A stretch of 64,000 bases of DNA, taken from positions 1,583,511-1,647,510 of the forward strand of contig CP129490.1 of the NCBI GenBank assembly GCA_030584085.1. Direction: 5' to 3'. The stretch's first letter is position 1. Each line of letters begins with the position of its first letter. This DNA comes from Melioribacteraceae bacterium (GTDB lineage: Bacteria; Bacteroidota; Ignavibacteria; Ignavibacteriales; Melioribacteraceae). Made by a program: the position numbers and the translations under genes. Below, one piece after another: positions 8,885 through 16,887 of the stretch. The notes beneath the pieces are model-generated. The model was not told the DNA's origin. It saw only the letters and a list, made by a program, of their open reading frames with translations, and searched no databases.

Positions 8885-9080
8885 GCAACTTTGTGTGTAC
8901 TTTGTGTAACTCTGTGACCTATTTTCTTGTAATCAAAGTCCCACAACGTAAAATAAATAGCTTAGTAACCCAGCATTTGTAAATTGTTTGATTTTTCGTT
9001 TTGCAATGTATATTAATGAAATAAATAACTTCGTGAAACTTTGTGATGTACTTTGTGTAACGTTGTGACCTACTTTTCTC
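8885..9080. repeat. R1 repeats between GxxExxY gene and rfbC
   Basis: Contains two direct R1 phrases (about 8885-8925 and 9028-9072) and an inverted one near 8935-8950. No gene is seen. Confidence 0.7.
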
Positions 9081-9629
9081 ATGCTTATTAAATCAACCAA
9101 CATACCTGATGTAAAACTAATAACTCCCAAAGTCCATTCCGACGATCGCGGCTACTTCTTCGAATCGTTCCGCCAAGATCTGTTCGAAAGAGAAATCGGA
9201 AAAATAAACTTCGTTCAAGATAACGAATCAAAATCTTCATTTGGAGTTTTACGCGGACTCCATTACCAGCTGCCCCCATTCGCACAATCAAAACTGGTTC
9301 GTGTAATCAAGGGTAAGGTACTCGACATAGCAGTCGATATTCGTAAATCATCAGAATATTTCGGTAAATATGTTGCGGTTGAATTATCCGAAGAAAATAA
9401 ATTGCAAATGTTCATCCCGCAAGGATTCGCTCACGCATACCTTGTATTAAGCGACGAAGCAATATTCCAATACAAAGTAGATAACTACTATTCACCTCAA
9501 CATGATAGAGGAATAATTTACAACGATCCGGCACTAAACATAAATTTACCCATAGATGATTCTAAACTAATCATCTCAAACAAAGACAAAAATTTACCAA
9601 AGTTGCAAAATGCAGAACTGTTTGAATAA
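9081..9629 (+). CDS. rfbC: dTDP-4-dehydrorhamnose 3,5-epimerase
   Basis: A 182-residue cupin-fold epimerase that converts dTDP-4-keto-6-deoxyglucose to dTDP-4-keto-rhamnose. It shows the SFRQDLFE N-terminal motif, GVLRGLHYQ with the catalytic histidine, GKVLDIAVDIRKSSEYFGK, the substrate-loop FIPQGFAHAYLVLS, and YNDPALNI near the C-terminus. Length is normal for RmlC. It starts at ATG 9081 just after an R1 repeat. rfbB and rfbA lie 0.9 and 3.6 kb downstream, separated by accessory genes; no rfbD is found in the window. Confidence 0.95.
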   Translation: MLIKSTNIPDVKLITPKVHSDDRGYFFESFRQDLFEREIGKINFVQDNESKSSFGVLRGLHYQLPPFAQSKLVRVIKGKVLDIAVDIRKSSEYFGKYVAVELSEENKLQMFIPQGFAHAYLVLSDEAIFQYKVDNYYSPQHDRGIIYNDPALNINLPIDDSKLIISNKDKNLPKLQNAELFE

Positions 9630-9677
9630 AGAATAGGAATACTGGAAAGTTGGAAGAGTGGAAATATGGTGTTAATC

Positions 9678-9722
9678 TTGAGCGTTTTAGAGCGAAATCC
9701 CGATGTATTTTATCGGGGTAAT
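9678..9722. repeat. cccgat/atcggg palindromic element
   Basis: The phrase ttgagcgttttagagcgaaa followed by tcccgatg, a short AT loop and atcgggg forms a hairpin. A close copy lies inside the O-antigen ligase gene at about 54042-54083. The rest of the 9630-9784 spacer holds no gene. Confidence 0.7.
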
Positions 9723-9784
9723 AATCCAACACTCCACAAATCCATTATTCCACATAAAATTTTCTATATGATTAATATGCATCG

Positions 9785-10192
9785 ATGGATTTAAAAAGAA
9801 AAAATATAAATCGTGGTTATACAAGACTTAGAGTTTGGAAAAATTCAATAACCTTATTCAAATTAGTTTACGAGTTATTAAAAGAATTACCTTATGAACT
9901 ATCAAAAACAAAAAGTAATTTAATTGATGCTGCTCATTCAATACATAGAAATATATCAGAAGGGTATTGTAGAAGAAATCTCAAAGAATATTTGAATTTT
10001 CTTAACATAGCTTTAGGCTCGATTGGTGAATTATTTTCTGGAATATATTGTTTGAAAGAAATTGAAAAAATATCTGAAAACGATTTTGAAAAATTCGATG
10101 AGTTACACTATCAAGTTGAAAATGAATTATTACAATTGATTAAATCACTACAGCGGAAACAAAAAACCAAGGAATGGGAAACAGAATTCTAA
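9785..10192 (+). CDS. Four-helix bundle protein (S23 / rRNA intervening-sequence protein family)
   Basis: A 135-residue all-helical protein with the features of the four-helix-bundle family first found inside 23S rRNA intervening sequences: RLRVWKNSITLFKLVYEL in helix 1, the ISEGYCRRNLKEYLNFLNIA segment in the middle (typical of the family), and a long final helix. It is not inside an rRNA here. Such genes are frequent stand-alone cassettes in this type of genome and their function is unknown. The ATG start follows an AT-rich spacer, and the stop is followed immediately by a simple-sequence tract. Confidence 0.85.
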   Translation: MDLKRKNINRGYTRLRVWKNSITLFKLVYELLKELPYELSKTKSNLIDAAHSIHRNISEGYCRRNLKEYLNFLNIALGSIGELFSGIYCLKEIEKISENDFEKFDELHYQVENELLQLIKSLQRKQKTKEWETEF

Positions 10193-10553
10193 TTTGCTTT
10201 TCCAATATTCCATTATTCCATTTTTCCTTAATTCCAATATTCCTTTTTCCCATTTTCCCAATATTCCAGTTTCCCTTTTTTCCAATATTCCATTTTTCCA
10301 TTTTTCCATTATTCCATTATTCCTTTCTTCCAATATTCCAATATTCCATTGTTCCTTTTTCCCATTATTCCATTGTTCCTTTTTCCCATTATTCCATTGT
10401 TCCTTTTTCCCATTATTCCATTGTTCCTTTTTCCCATTATTCCTCTGTGTAACTCTGTGACCTTTCCTTTGAACTTTGTCCTTTGTCCTTTATCCTTTGA
10501 ACTTTGTGCAACGCTTTTACTTTTTATGATCTATAAACAAACAAGAATATAAA
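10193..10553. repeat. attcc-type simple-sequence tract with 24-bp tandem array upstream of rfbB
   Basis: The first 250 bp consist of variations on the word ttccaatattccattattcc. From 10351 to about 10445 a 24-bp unit (gttcctttttcccattattc plus catt) is repeated just under four times with no visible change. It is followed by an R1 word and T/C words up to the rfbB start. Long frames through this tract have repetitive translations and are not genes. Confidence 0.85.
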
Positions 10554-11606
10554 ATGACTATATTACTAACAGGCGGAGCCGGCTTCATCGGCAGCAACCT
10601 CATTCACTACCTAATCGAAAATACCAACCACGAGATTGTTAATGTCGACAAACTAACCTACGCCGGCAACTTAGTTTCACTAAAAGATATCGAAGACAAC
10701 GACCGCTACACATTCGAACAAGTTGATATTTGCGATTATGACAATGTCCGAGAACTATTCACCAGACATTCACCCGATGCAGTAATGCACCTCGCAGCAG
10801 AATCGCATGTAGATCGATCAATTGATGGACCCGGAGAATTTATTCAAACAAATATTGTCGGGACGTATAACCTATTACAGATTTCCTTCAACTATTGGAA
10901 ATCAATGGAAGGAGATAGAAAAAATAATTTCCGCTTCCTTCACGTCTCAACCGACGAAGTCTTCGGCTCACTCGGAGAAACCGGATTCTTTACCGAAACT
11001 ACTCCTTACGATCCAAAGTCACCATACTCTGCTAGCAAAGCATCTTCCGATCACTTAGTTAGAGCATGGCAGCACACATTCGGTCTGCCTGCAATGATTA
11101 CAAACTGTTCAAACAATTACGGACCGTATCAATTTCCCGAAAAACTTATTCCCGTTGTTATCCTCAATGCAATCAACGGAAAAGATATCCCAATCTACGG
11201 TAAAGGTGATAACGTACGCGACTGGCTCTACGTGGAAGACCACGCCGCAGCTCTTTACTTAGTTCTGAGCGAAGGCGAAGTGGGGGAGACCTACAACATC
11301 GGCGGTAAAAACGAAATTAAAAATATCGACATAGTAAACATTATCTGTGATATTCTGGATGAACTAAAACCTAAAGGTTCCGACTCATATAAAGATCAAA
11401 TTAAATTTGTAACGGATAGACCCGGACATGATAAACGCTATGCAATAGACCCGACAAAAATTGAAAATAAACTGAACTTCAAACCGGCTCATAACTTCCA
11501 AGAAGGCATCCGCAAAACAGTCCAATGGTACCTCGAAAATCTCGACTGGTGCGAAGCAGTTATGCAAAACAAATACAAACTAGAACGCCTTGGAAAACTG
11601 AGCTAA
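10554..11606 (+). CDS. rfbB: dTDP-glucose 4,6-dehydratase
   Basis: A 350-residue extended SDR enzyme that forms dTDP-4-keto-6-deoxyglucose from dTDP-glucose. It has the NAD-binding motif GGAGFIGSN at the N-terminus, [15 protein letters not shown], the STDEVFGSL active-site Thr-Asp-Glu segment, the catalytic YxxxK ([14 protein letters not shown]), [17 protein letters not shown] and [10 protein letters not shown]. All are standard for RmlB, and the length is normal. It begins at ATG 10554 behind the 24-bp tandem array. Confidence 0.97.
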   Translation: MTILLTGGAGFIGSNLIHYLIENTNHEIVNVDKLTYAGNLVSLKDIEDNDRYTFEQVDICDYDNVRELFTRHSPDAVMHLAAESHVDRSIDGPGEFIQTNIVGTYNLLQISFNYWKSMEGDRKNNFRFLHVSTDEVFGSLGETGFFTETTPYDPKSPYSASKASSDHLVRAWQHTFGLPAMITNCSNNYGPYQFPEKLIPVVILNAINGKDIPIYGKGDNVRDWLYVEDHAAALYLVLSEGEVGETYNIGGKNEIKNIDIVNIICDILDELKPKGSDSYKDQIKFVTDRPGHDKRYAIDPTKIENKLNFKPAHNFQEGIRKTVQWYLENLDWCEAVMQNKYKLERLGKLS

Positions 11607-11971
11607 AAAAGGCAATTATGAATTTTGATTGCCCATTTTTTAATTATCGTCGTGCAACTTAGTGAGTCCTTTGTGAGACTTTGTGACCAAAAGCTTTCAT
11701 AAGTAGTAAGAAATAATTTCGCAAAGTTACTCCAAGCACACACAAAGTAATTCTTAGCTTTCGTTGTGAAACTTTGTGGAAAACTTTGTGAAACATTGTG
11801 ACCAAAAGCTTTCATAAGTAGTAAGAAATAATTTCGCAAAGTTACTCCAAGCACACACAAAGTAATTCTTAGCTTTCGTTGTGAAACTTTGTGGAAAACT
11901 TTGTGAAACATTGTGACCAAAAGCTTTTTAAACCTCTAATTAAAAATTCATCATTAAAGATTACTCTTAAA
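11607..11971. repeat. 115-bp tandem R1-derived repeat
   Basis: A 115-bp unit starting at ttgtgaccaaaagctttcat (11681) recurs almost exactly from 11796 and begins again at 11911. Each unit contains one inverted R1 half (cgcaaagttactccaagcac) and one direct half (gaaactttgtggaaaacttt). Divergent copies occur at 12940-13140. No gene is present. Confidence 0.88.
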
Positions 11972-12145
11972 ATGATTTCTCGTTACAAAAACATAACACC
12001 TTCGGAAAAATTGCATCAGTCGATTAAACTCTACTTCTTGGCTAAAGAATTAAAAAAATCGTCTCTAAAAAAGTTTTATCCTCAATTAAGCTCGGAAGAA
12101 ATAGAAATTAAACTAAAAGCAGTCTTTGGCAATGCACGAAATTAA
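11972..12145 (+). CDS. Small protein paired with a nucleotidyltransferase
   Basis: A 57-residue basic helical protein (MISRYKNITPSEKLHQSIKL...). It ends inside the next gene with a 14-bp overlap, an arrangement typical of two-gene toxin-antitoxin or accessory modules with a polymerase-beta-fold nucleotidyltransferase. I chose ATG 11972; the open frame extends further upstream to 11891, but only through R1 repeat sequence. I do not recognise a specific family. Confidence 0.6.
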   Translation: MISRYKNITPSEKLHQSIKLYFLAKELKKSSLKKFYPQLSSEEIEIKLKAVFGNARN

Positions 12146-12704
12146 TCTCTTTTCCATTTTCGTCGATAGACTTAATAATGCAGAAATTAAATTCTTCATC
12201 GGTGGTTCAGTCGCTTCCATCGTTTATGGTGAACCCAGATTAACGCATGATATTGATCTCGTTTTATTTCTCAATAAAGATGAAGTCAAATCATTAATAG
12301 AAAATTTTCCTATTGACGAATTTTACTCTCCGCCTGAAGATGTTATTCATACTGAATTAAAAAGAGGGGCTGAAGGACATTTTAATATTATTCATCATTC
12401 AACCGGATTCAAAGCTGATATTTATTTTGTCGGTAACGATAATCTCCAGACATGGGCTTTTGATAATAAAAAAGAAATTGAGTTTGACAACCTGATTTTA
12501 CCTGTTGCGCCTCCCGAATATATAATCGTAAAGAAATTACTTTTTTACAAAGAGGGAAGATCCGAAAAACATTTAACAGATATAAAAGGGATACTCAACG
12601 AATCTTTTGACTTAATTGATCACGCAATCCTGAAAGATTTTTTAATTGAATATAACGTCGAAGATATTTACAATAACATTAATATCGACCCGCAAGCAAA
12701 TTGA
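12132..12704 (+). CDS. Nucleotidyltransferase-fold protein (MNT/AbiEii-like)
   Basis: A 190-residue protein with the polymerase-beta superfamily signature FIGGSVASIVYGEPRLTHDIDLVL: the GGS strand-turn and the DID metal-binding aspartates at about residues 23-45. The C-terminal half (PPEYIIVKKLLFYKEGRSEKHLTDI) is the typical helical region of the AbiEii-like and DUF6036-like group. It probably transfers a nucleotide to an unknown target, as toxins or antitoxins of this fold do. ATG 12132 is preferred over an in-frame TTG at 12126. It overlaps the small upstream gene. Confidence 0.78.
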   Translation: MHEINLFSIFVDRLNNAEIKFFIGGSVASIVYGEPRLTHDIDLVLFLNKDEVKSLIENFPIDEFYSPPEDVIHTELKRGAEGHFNIIHHSTGFKADIYFVGNDNLQTWAFDNKKEIEFDNLILPVAPPEYIIVKKLLFYKEGRSEKHLTDIKGILNESFDLIDHAILKDFLIEYNVEDIYNNINIDPQAN

Positions 12705-13208
12705 AAAGTAAAAGGCAGAATTAACGAGACAGTAGTTAGTAAGTTCTAAATTGAACATTCATCATTGAGCATCTAACATTAAAAAACACTTTGTCCTTTG
12801 AATTTACCCTCCGTAGCTGCTTTGTAGCGAAGGAGGGCTTTATCCTTTGTCCTTGGTTCACTTGCCAGCCTTTTCGTTGGAGGGGAGTCGAAGTGCTGAT
12901 CCGGAATCCAAAGAATTAATTAACATTGTGCGACTTTGTGAATCCTTTGTGAGACTTTGTGACCAAAAGCTTTCATAGTAATATGAAATAGTTTCACAAA
13001 GTTACTCCAAGCACACACAAAGTAATTCTTGACTTTCGTTGTGAAACTTCGTGGAAAACTTTGTGAAACATTGTGACCAAAAGCTTTCATAGTAGTAAGA
13101 AATCGTTTCACAAAGTTACTCTAAGTACACACAAAGTATCGCTAAGTTCTTTAGCTTAATGAAAAATATAGTCTCAAATCTCATGTCTCATATCTCAGGT
13201 CTAAAAAT
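12705..13208. repeat. Mixed repeat spacer upstream of rfbA
   Basis: No gene is seen in these 504 bp. Contents in order are: T/C words; a palindrome ccctccgtagctgc...cgaaggaggg at 12808-12838; a piece related to the ggagcgcttctcc family near 12865-12915; R1 words and two divergent copies of the 115-bp unit (12940-13140); and a run of ctcaaatctcatgtctcata words at 13168-13202. The last of these has a counterpart inside wecB. Confidence 0.75.
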
Positions 13209-14183
13209 ATGAAAGGTATAATATTAGCAGGAGGATCGGGAACTAGATTGTACCCGGTTACCAGAACTATCTGTAAACAGCTCCTGCCCATTTACGACAA
13301 ACCCATGATCTTCTACCCGCTGTCAACCCTTATGTTGGCGGGGATAAAAGAAATACTAATCATCTCCACTCCCGAAGACACAAGCAGATTTGAACAGCTC
13401 CTCGGCGACGGTTCGGAATTAGGTCTAAAATTATCATACAAAATTCAACCCTCACCCGACGGACTCGCACAAGCTTTCATCCTCGGTGAAGAATTTATCG
13501 GCAACGACAACGTATGCCTCGTTCTCGGCGACAACATATTCTACGGCCACGGACTCACTGAATTATTGGAAAGTGCAAGGTTAAAAGTTGAGAACAATCC
13601 AATACTCCAACTTGCCCGCCGCAGCGACAGCGAAGGAGGGAAATCCAATTTGCAGCCGGAATCAGAAATCTCTTTCCGTGAGAAGGGGGGAGATTTAGAG
13701 GGGGCCCAAGCAGTAGTCTTCGGCTATTACGTCAACGACCCCGAACGATACGGTGTCGTAGAATTCGACTCCACCGGTAAAGTTATCTCGGTAGAAGAAA
13801 AACCTAAAGTACCCAAAAGTAATTACGCTGTAGTCGGACTCTATTTCTACCCGAACGACGTCGTAAATATCGCAAAAAATATTAAACCCTCAGCAAGAGG
13901 AGAATTAGAAATCACATCAGTCAATAATGAATATCTTAAACGAGATAAATTAACCGTACAATTAATGGGTCGCGGTTACGCCTGGCTCGATACCGGTACT
14001 CACGAATCATTACTCGAAGCCTCCAGCTTCATTGAAACTATCGAACGCCGGCAGGGACTCAAAGTCGCATGCCTCGAAGAAATTGCTTACTACAAAAAAT
14101 TCATCGACAAAGAACAGCTTACTAAGCTGGCTAACGAATACAAGAATAATTATAGAGACTATTTACTGAAATTAATTAAATAA
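13209..14183 (+). CDS. rfbA: Glucose-1-phosphate thymidylyltransferase with in-frame repeat insertion
   Basis: A 324-residue RmlA that makes dTDP-glucose. It contains [16 protein letters not shown], the nucleotide-binding [70 protein letters not shown] and [10 protein letters not shown], all standard. Usual length is about 290. Roughly 33 extra residues at about 135-167, between LARR and AQAVVFGYY, come from repeat DNA at 13611-13710. They sit in the loop before the GYYV strand, so activity may be retained. The start ATG lies 6 bp after repeat words. The homologous 3' end of a second copy persists at 16340-16393. Confidence 0.95.
   Translation: MKGIILAGGSGTRLYPVTRTICKQLLPIYDKPMIFYPLSTLMLAGIKEILIISTPEDTSRFEQLLGDGSELGLKLSYKIQPSPDGLAQAFILGEEFIGNDNVCLVLGDNIFYGHGLTELLESARLKVENNPILQLARRSDSEGGKSNLQPESEISFREKGGDLEGAQAVVFGYYVNDPERYGVVEFDSTGKVISVEEKPKVPKSNYAVVGLYFYPNDVVNIAKNIKPSARGELEITSVNNEYLKRDKLTVQLMGRGYAWLDTGTHESLLEASSFIETIERRQGLKVACLEEIAYYKKFIDKEQLTKLANEYKNNYRDYLLKLIK
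13611..13710. repeat. Two repeat families inside rfbA coding sequence
   Basis: The first part (cgacagcgaaggagggaaat) resembles the right arm of the ccctccg/cgaaggaggg palindromes found in three nearby spacers. The second part (aatcagaaatctc, then aggggggagatttagagg) resembles the element inside wbpA and encodes the same ESEIS..KGGD.EG peptide in the same frame. Confidence 0.82.
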
Positions 14184-14444
14184 TTTTCGAATTGACGAAT
14201 TCTCGGATTGACGGATTACCGAATTAAGATATACATTATTTTTGAACTTTGTCCTTTATCCTTTGAATTTACCCTCCGTAGCTGCTTTGTAGCGAAGGAG
14301 GGCTTTGTCCTTGCTTTTATTCTATCTTCTGACTACTGTATTCTGAATTCTGTTTTCTGTTTTTATCCTTTATCCATGATTTAGTCTCGATATCAACTGA
14401 TTGCGGACAAGCTCATATCTCATAACTTGATACTAAAAAAAACA
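14184..14444. repeat. Repeat spacer downstream of rfbA
   Basis: Begins with attcgaattgacgaattctc words, then T/C words, a ccctccgtagctgc...cgaaggaggg palindrome (about 14271-14301) and further T/C words. The first 70 bp are homologous to the sequence after the rfbA relic at 16394-16465. Confidence 0.7.
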
Positions 14445-14648
14445 ATGCAAAAAACAGTAAAAATAATAAATCAACGCGAAGAGACAGAGAATAATCTAAA
14501 ATATTGGAACTCCAAAACTAGTGACGAAAAACTCGATGCAATGCAGAGAATAAGAGAGCAATACATTACTTTATTTAATAAACAAAAAGAATACAATGAA
14601 AGTCGAAAAAGACTTCGCAGATTTTATAAAGTTATTAAACAATCATAA
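14445..14648 (+). CDS. Small protein paired with nucleotidyltransferase
   Basis: A 67-residue, highly charged helical protein (MQKTVKIINQREETENNLKY..., ending in RRFYKVIKQS). Proteins with this ending commonly precede a nucleotidyltransferase of the kind that follows here. The last 53 bp overlap the next gene in another frame, an unusually long overlap. ATG 14445 is chosen; an in-frame TTG 18 bp upstream is less likely. Its function is unknown, and a toxin-antitoxin-like role is inferred only from the arrangement. Confidence 0.7.
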   Translation: MQKTVKIINQREETENNLKYWNSKTSDEKLDAMQRIREQYITLFNKQKEYNESRKRLRRFYKVIKQS

Positions 14649-15042
14649 AGTAGAATACTTGATAGTTGGTGCCTATGCATTGGCTCTTTATGCTGAACCA
14701 AGAAATACGGGCGACATTGATATATTTATTAATAGAACCGATGAAAATGTTAATAGCATACTAAAAGTATTAGCCGATTTCGGTTTTGAAGGATTGGGTT
14801 TAACAAAATCAGATTTTAAAACCGAAAATAACGTTATTCAACTCGGAGTTCCGCCTGTAAGAATTGATATATTAACTTCCATTTCTGGTGTCGATTTTAA
14901 TGATGCCTATAAAGATAAATACTCCAATAAATTTGGCAATACAACAGCTGATTTTATTTCAAAAGATCATCTGATAAAAAACAAAAAAGCATCATCCCGT
15001 AAAAAGGACATCGCCGATCTAGAATCATTGCTAAATTCTTGA
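14596..15042 (+). CDS. Nucleotidyltransferase-fold protein (DUF6036-like)
   Basis: A 148-residue protein with the polymerase-beta signature LIVGAYALALYAEPRNTGDIDIFI at about residues 22-45. GA replaces the usual GG, and the DID aspartates are present. It continues with VPPVRIDILTSISGVDF and ends with a charged helical segment (KKDIADLESLL), all typical of the small stand-alone nucleotidyltransferases accompanied by a short helical partner. It probably forms a two-gene module with the preceding gene. The substrate is unknown. Confidence 0.78.
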   Translation: MKVEKDFADFIKLLNNHKVEYLIVGAYALALYAEPRNTGDIDIFINRTDENVNSILKVLADFGFEGLGLTKSDFKTENNVIQLGVPPVRIDILTSISGVDFNDAYKDKYSNKFGNTTADFISKDHLIKNKKASSRKKDIADLESLLNS

Positions 15043-15353
15043 TTCACGAACTAAAGTAGCCTGCTACATACTTTATACTTTGTACTTTTTCCTTTGAATT
15101 TACCCTCCGTAGCTGCTTTGTAGCGAAGGAGGGCTTTGTCCTTTATCCTTTGCCCTTGTACTGTATTCTGAATTCTGTATTCTGCTTTTACTCTGTGAAA
15201 CTCTGTGTTATTGCTTTTGTTTTTATTCTGACTCCTAACTTCTGAATTCTGTATTCTGTATTCTGTATTCTGTATTCTGCTTTTGTTTTTTATCCTTTAT
15301 CCTTGATTTTAACTTTGTAAATCAACATACTAGTAAGAAAAAACGAGGTAGCT
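15043..15353. repeat. Repeat spacer of T/C words and palindromes
   Basis: Contains the ccctccgtagctgc...cgaaggaggg palindrome at about 15104-15134, T/C words, R1 fragments and a run of attctgt heptamers (about 15250-15280). A GAGG ribosome-binding site precedes the next gene at about 15345. Confidence 0.7.
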
Positions 15354-15569
15354 ATGCACGTTAATTTACCTTTAACTGATATGACTCTCGAAGATAAACT
15401 GAAAATTATGGAAGATATATGGGCAGATTTAACAAGTGATGAAAATTCTTACCCTTCACCCGATTGGCATAAAGATGTATTGGAACTGCGAGCAACTAGA
15501 ATTAAAGAAGGTAAAGAAAATTACAAGGATTGGGAATCTGCTAAAAAGGAACTAAGAGATAACTTTTAA
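15354..15569 (+). CDS. Addiction-module antitoxin component (PF09720-like)
   Basis: A 71-residue acidic protein with the family pattern of addiction-module components: LTLEDKLKIMEDIWADL near the N-terminus, a PSPDWHKDVLE segment, then a helical C-terminus with RIKEGKENYKDWESAKKELR. It would neutralise the RelE/ParE-type toxin encoded next; the stop and start codons overlap as TAATG. GAGG lies 9 bases before the ATG. Modules of this kind commonly repress their own promoter, but no operator is evident here. Confidence 0.88.
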   Translation: MHVNLPLTDMTLEDKLKIMEDIWADLTSDENSYPSPDWHKDVLELRATRIKEGKENYKDWESAKKELRDNF

Positions 15570-15862
15570 TGAATATTAAAATTCTTCCCTCGGCGATCGA
15601 TGATCTGTCTGCCGGTTTTGAATTTTATGAAAGTCAATTACAAGGATTAGGCAGTTTCTTTCTGGATTCTCTCTTTTCAGATATTGATTCATTGAAGCTT
15701 TACGCCGGAATGCATTACAAAGTATTTGGTCATTATAGATTACTTTCAAAAAGATTTCCCTTTGCAATTTACTATCTTGTCAATGAAAATGATATACTAG
15801 TCAATGCAGTATTAGATTGCCGAAGAAACCCGAGTTGGATTAAAAAGCGACTTGATTATTGA
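15569..15862 (+). CDS. RelE/ParE-family toxin
   Basis: A 97-residue basic protein with the ParE/RelE fold pattern: an N-terminal beta strand (MNIKILPSAIDDLSAGFEFY), two helices, then strands HYRLLSKRFPFAIYYLVNEN and ILVNAVLDCRRNPSWIKKRL, where the RRNP segment is typical of this addiction-module toxin branch. It likely acts on translation or DNA gyrase; which one cannot be decided from sequence alone. It is coupled to the antitoxin by a 1-bp overlap. Confidence 0.88.
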   Translation: MNIKILPSAIDDLSAGFEFYESQLQGLGSFFLDSLFSDIDSLKLYAGMHYKVFGHYRLLSKRFPFAIYYLVNENDILVNAVLDCRRNPSWIKKRLDY

Positions 15863-16593
15863 TTTCCATTTGAACTCTTGCCCGCCACTGGCGCGGTTGA
15901 GCACTCGTTATATTATTAATTCTTACAACTTACTTCTTAATTCCGATTGTTTACTCATTACTGATCACAGTTCACTGTTTTTTATAATTATTCGTGAATT
16001 CGTGGCTAAAGTTTTTCGCCACCAATGCACAAATTAAAAGTCGAATAAAAAATATTAATTAACAATTCAAATCCTGCCCGCCAGTTATTAAAGAGGGCTC
16101 AAAATTCATAATTTCGTAGCGAAGTGCGACTTTTGCATACCGCGATCCACAGCGGGGCGAAAATCCCGCCCTGGCGGGGAAAAATTCATCATTGAGTATT
16201 TGTTCTTAATTCTTGCTCCTTGCTTCTTAATTCTGTTTCCGAAACTGTTAATTGGATTAATTAAATCAATTTAATACTGTTAACTCATGACAGATTACTG
16301 ATCACAGCTCACTGATCACAGATTACTCATTACTGTTTTGCTAATGAATACAAAAATAATTACAAAGATTACTGGTTGAAACCAATTAAATAATTTGCGA
16401 ATTCTCGAATTAACGGATTAGCGAATTTTCAGTTAAAGCTATACATAAATTTTGAACTTTGTCCTTTGTCTTGTCCTTTGCTCCTATTCTTAATTCTTAC
16501 TACTTAATTCTGGCTTCTTATTCCTACTTTGTCCTTTGTACTTTTTTCTTAATAACTAAATTTTTATTTTGAACCAAATAGAAATAATATAGC
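15863..16593. repeat. 731-bp repeat spacer with gene relic
   Basis: Contains the 20-mer type element (cttgcccgccactggcgcgg) at about 15879-15898 and a GC-rich palindrome tcccgccctggcgggga at about 16164-16180. Further on are simple words (actgatcacagattactc), a relic of an rfbA 3' end at 16340-16393 and T/C words. No intact gene is seen. Confidence 0.75.
16340..16393 (+). pseudogene. Relic of a second rfbA 3' end
   Basis: Seventeen codons plus stop read [17 protein letters not shown], matching the last residues of rfbA at 14130-14183 ([17 protein letters not shown]). The similarity continues for another 70 bp past the stop through attcgaattaacgg-type words, so a whole gene end was duplicated or exchanged and the rest lost. 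Confidence 0.82.
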
Positions 16594-16887
16594 GTGAGAC
16601 TAAAAAAAACACATATCGACTTTATAAAAAGAACAGCTAAAGAGTTATTTGGAGAAAATTCACAAGTTTATCTTTTCGGATCAAGGGTTGATGATAACAA
16701 AAGGGGTGGGGATATTGATATCTATATCGAAACAAACCAAAAGACAAATATTTTTGAAAAGAAAATTGAAATGTTAAAACTGCTACATGATTATCTTGGT
16801 GAACAGAAAATAGATATTGTTATTAATAATTATTCAAACCAAAAATATATTTATGAAATTGCTAAGCAAGATGGAATTATGCTTTGA
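16594..16887 (+). CDS. MNT-type nucleotidyltransferase antitoxin
   Basis: A 97-residue minimal nucleotidyltransferase. The signature VYLFGSRVDDNKRGGDIDIYI holds the GS motif and the DID metal-binding aspartates at about residues 27-48. In MNT/HEPN modules this protein adds AMP to the HEPN toxin and silences it. The start is GTG at 16594. It overlaps the HEPN gene by 4 bp, which supports the pairing. Confidence 0.88.
   Translation: MRLKKTHIDFIKRTAKELFGENSQVYLFGSRVDDNKRGGDIDIYIETNQKTNIFEKKIEMLKLLHDYLGEQKIDIVINNYSNQKYIYEIAKQDGIML

Noticed and set aside
10351-10445. CRISPR array
   Set aside because: The 24-bp units are directly adjacent with no variable spacers, and no cas genes are present.
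10174-10552. Overlapping plus-strand open frames of 67-92 codons
   Set aside because: Their translations are repeats of PFSHYS- or PLFHCS-like units from the 24-bp array; no start context or homology.
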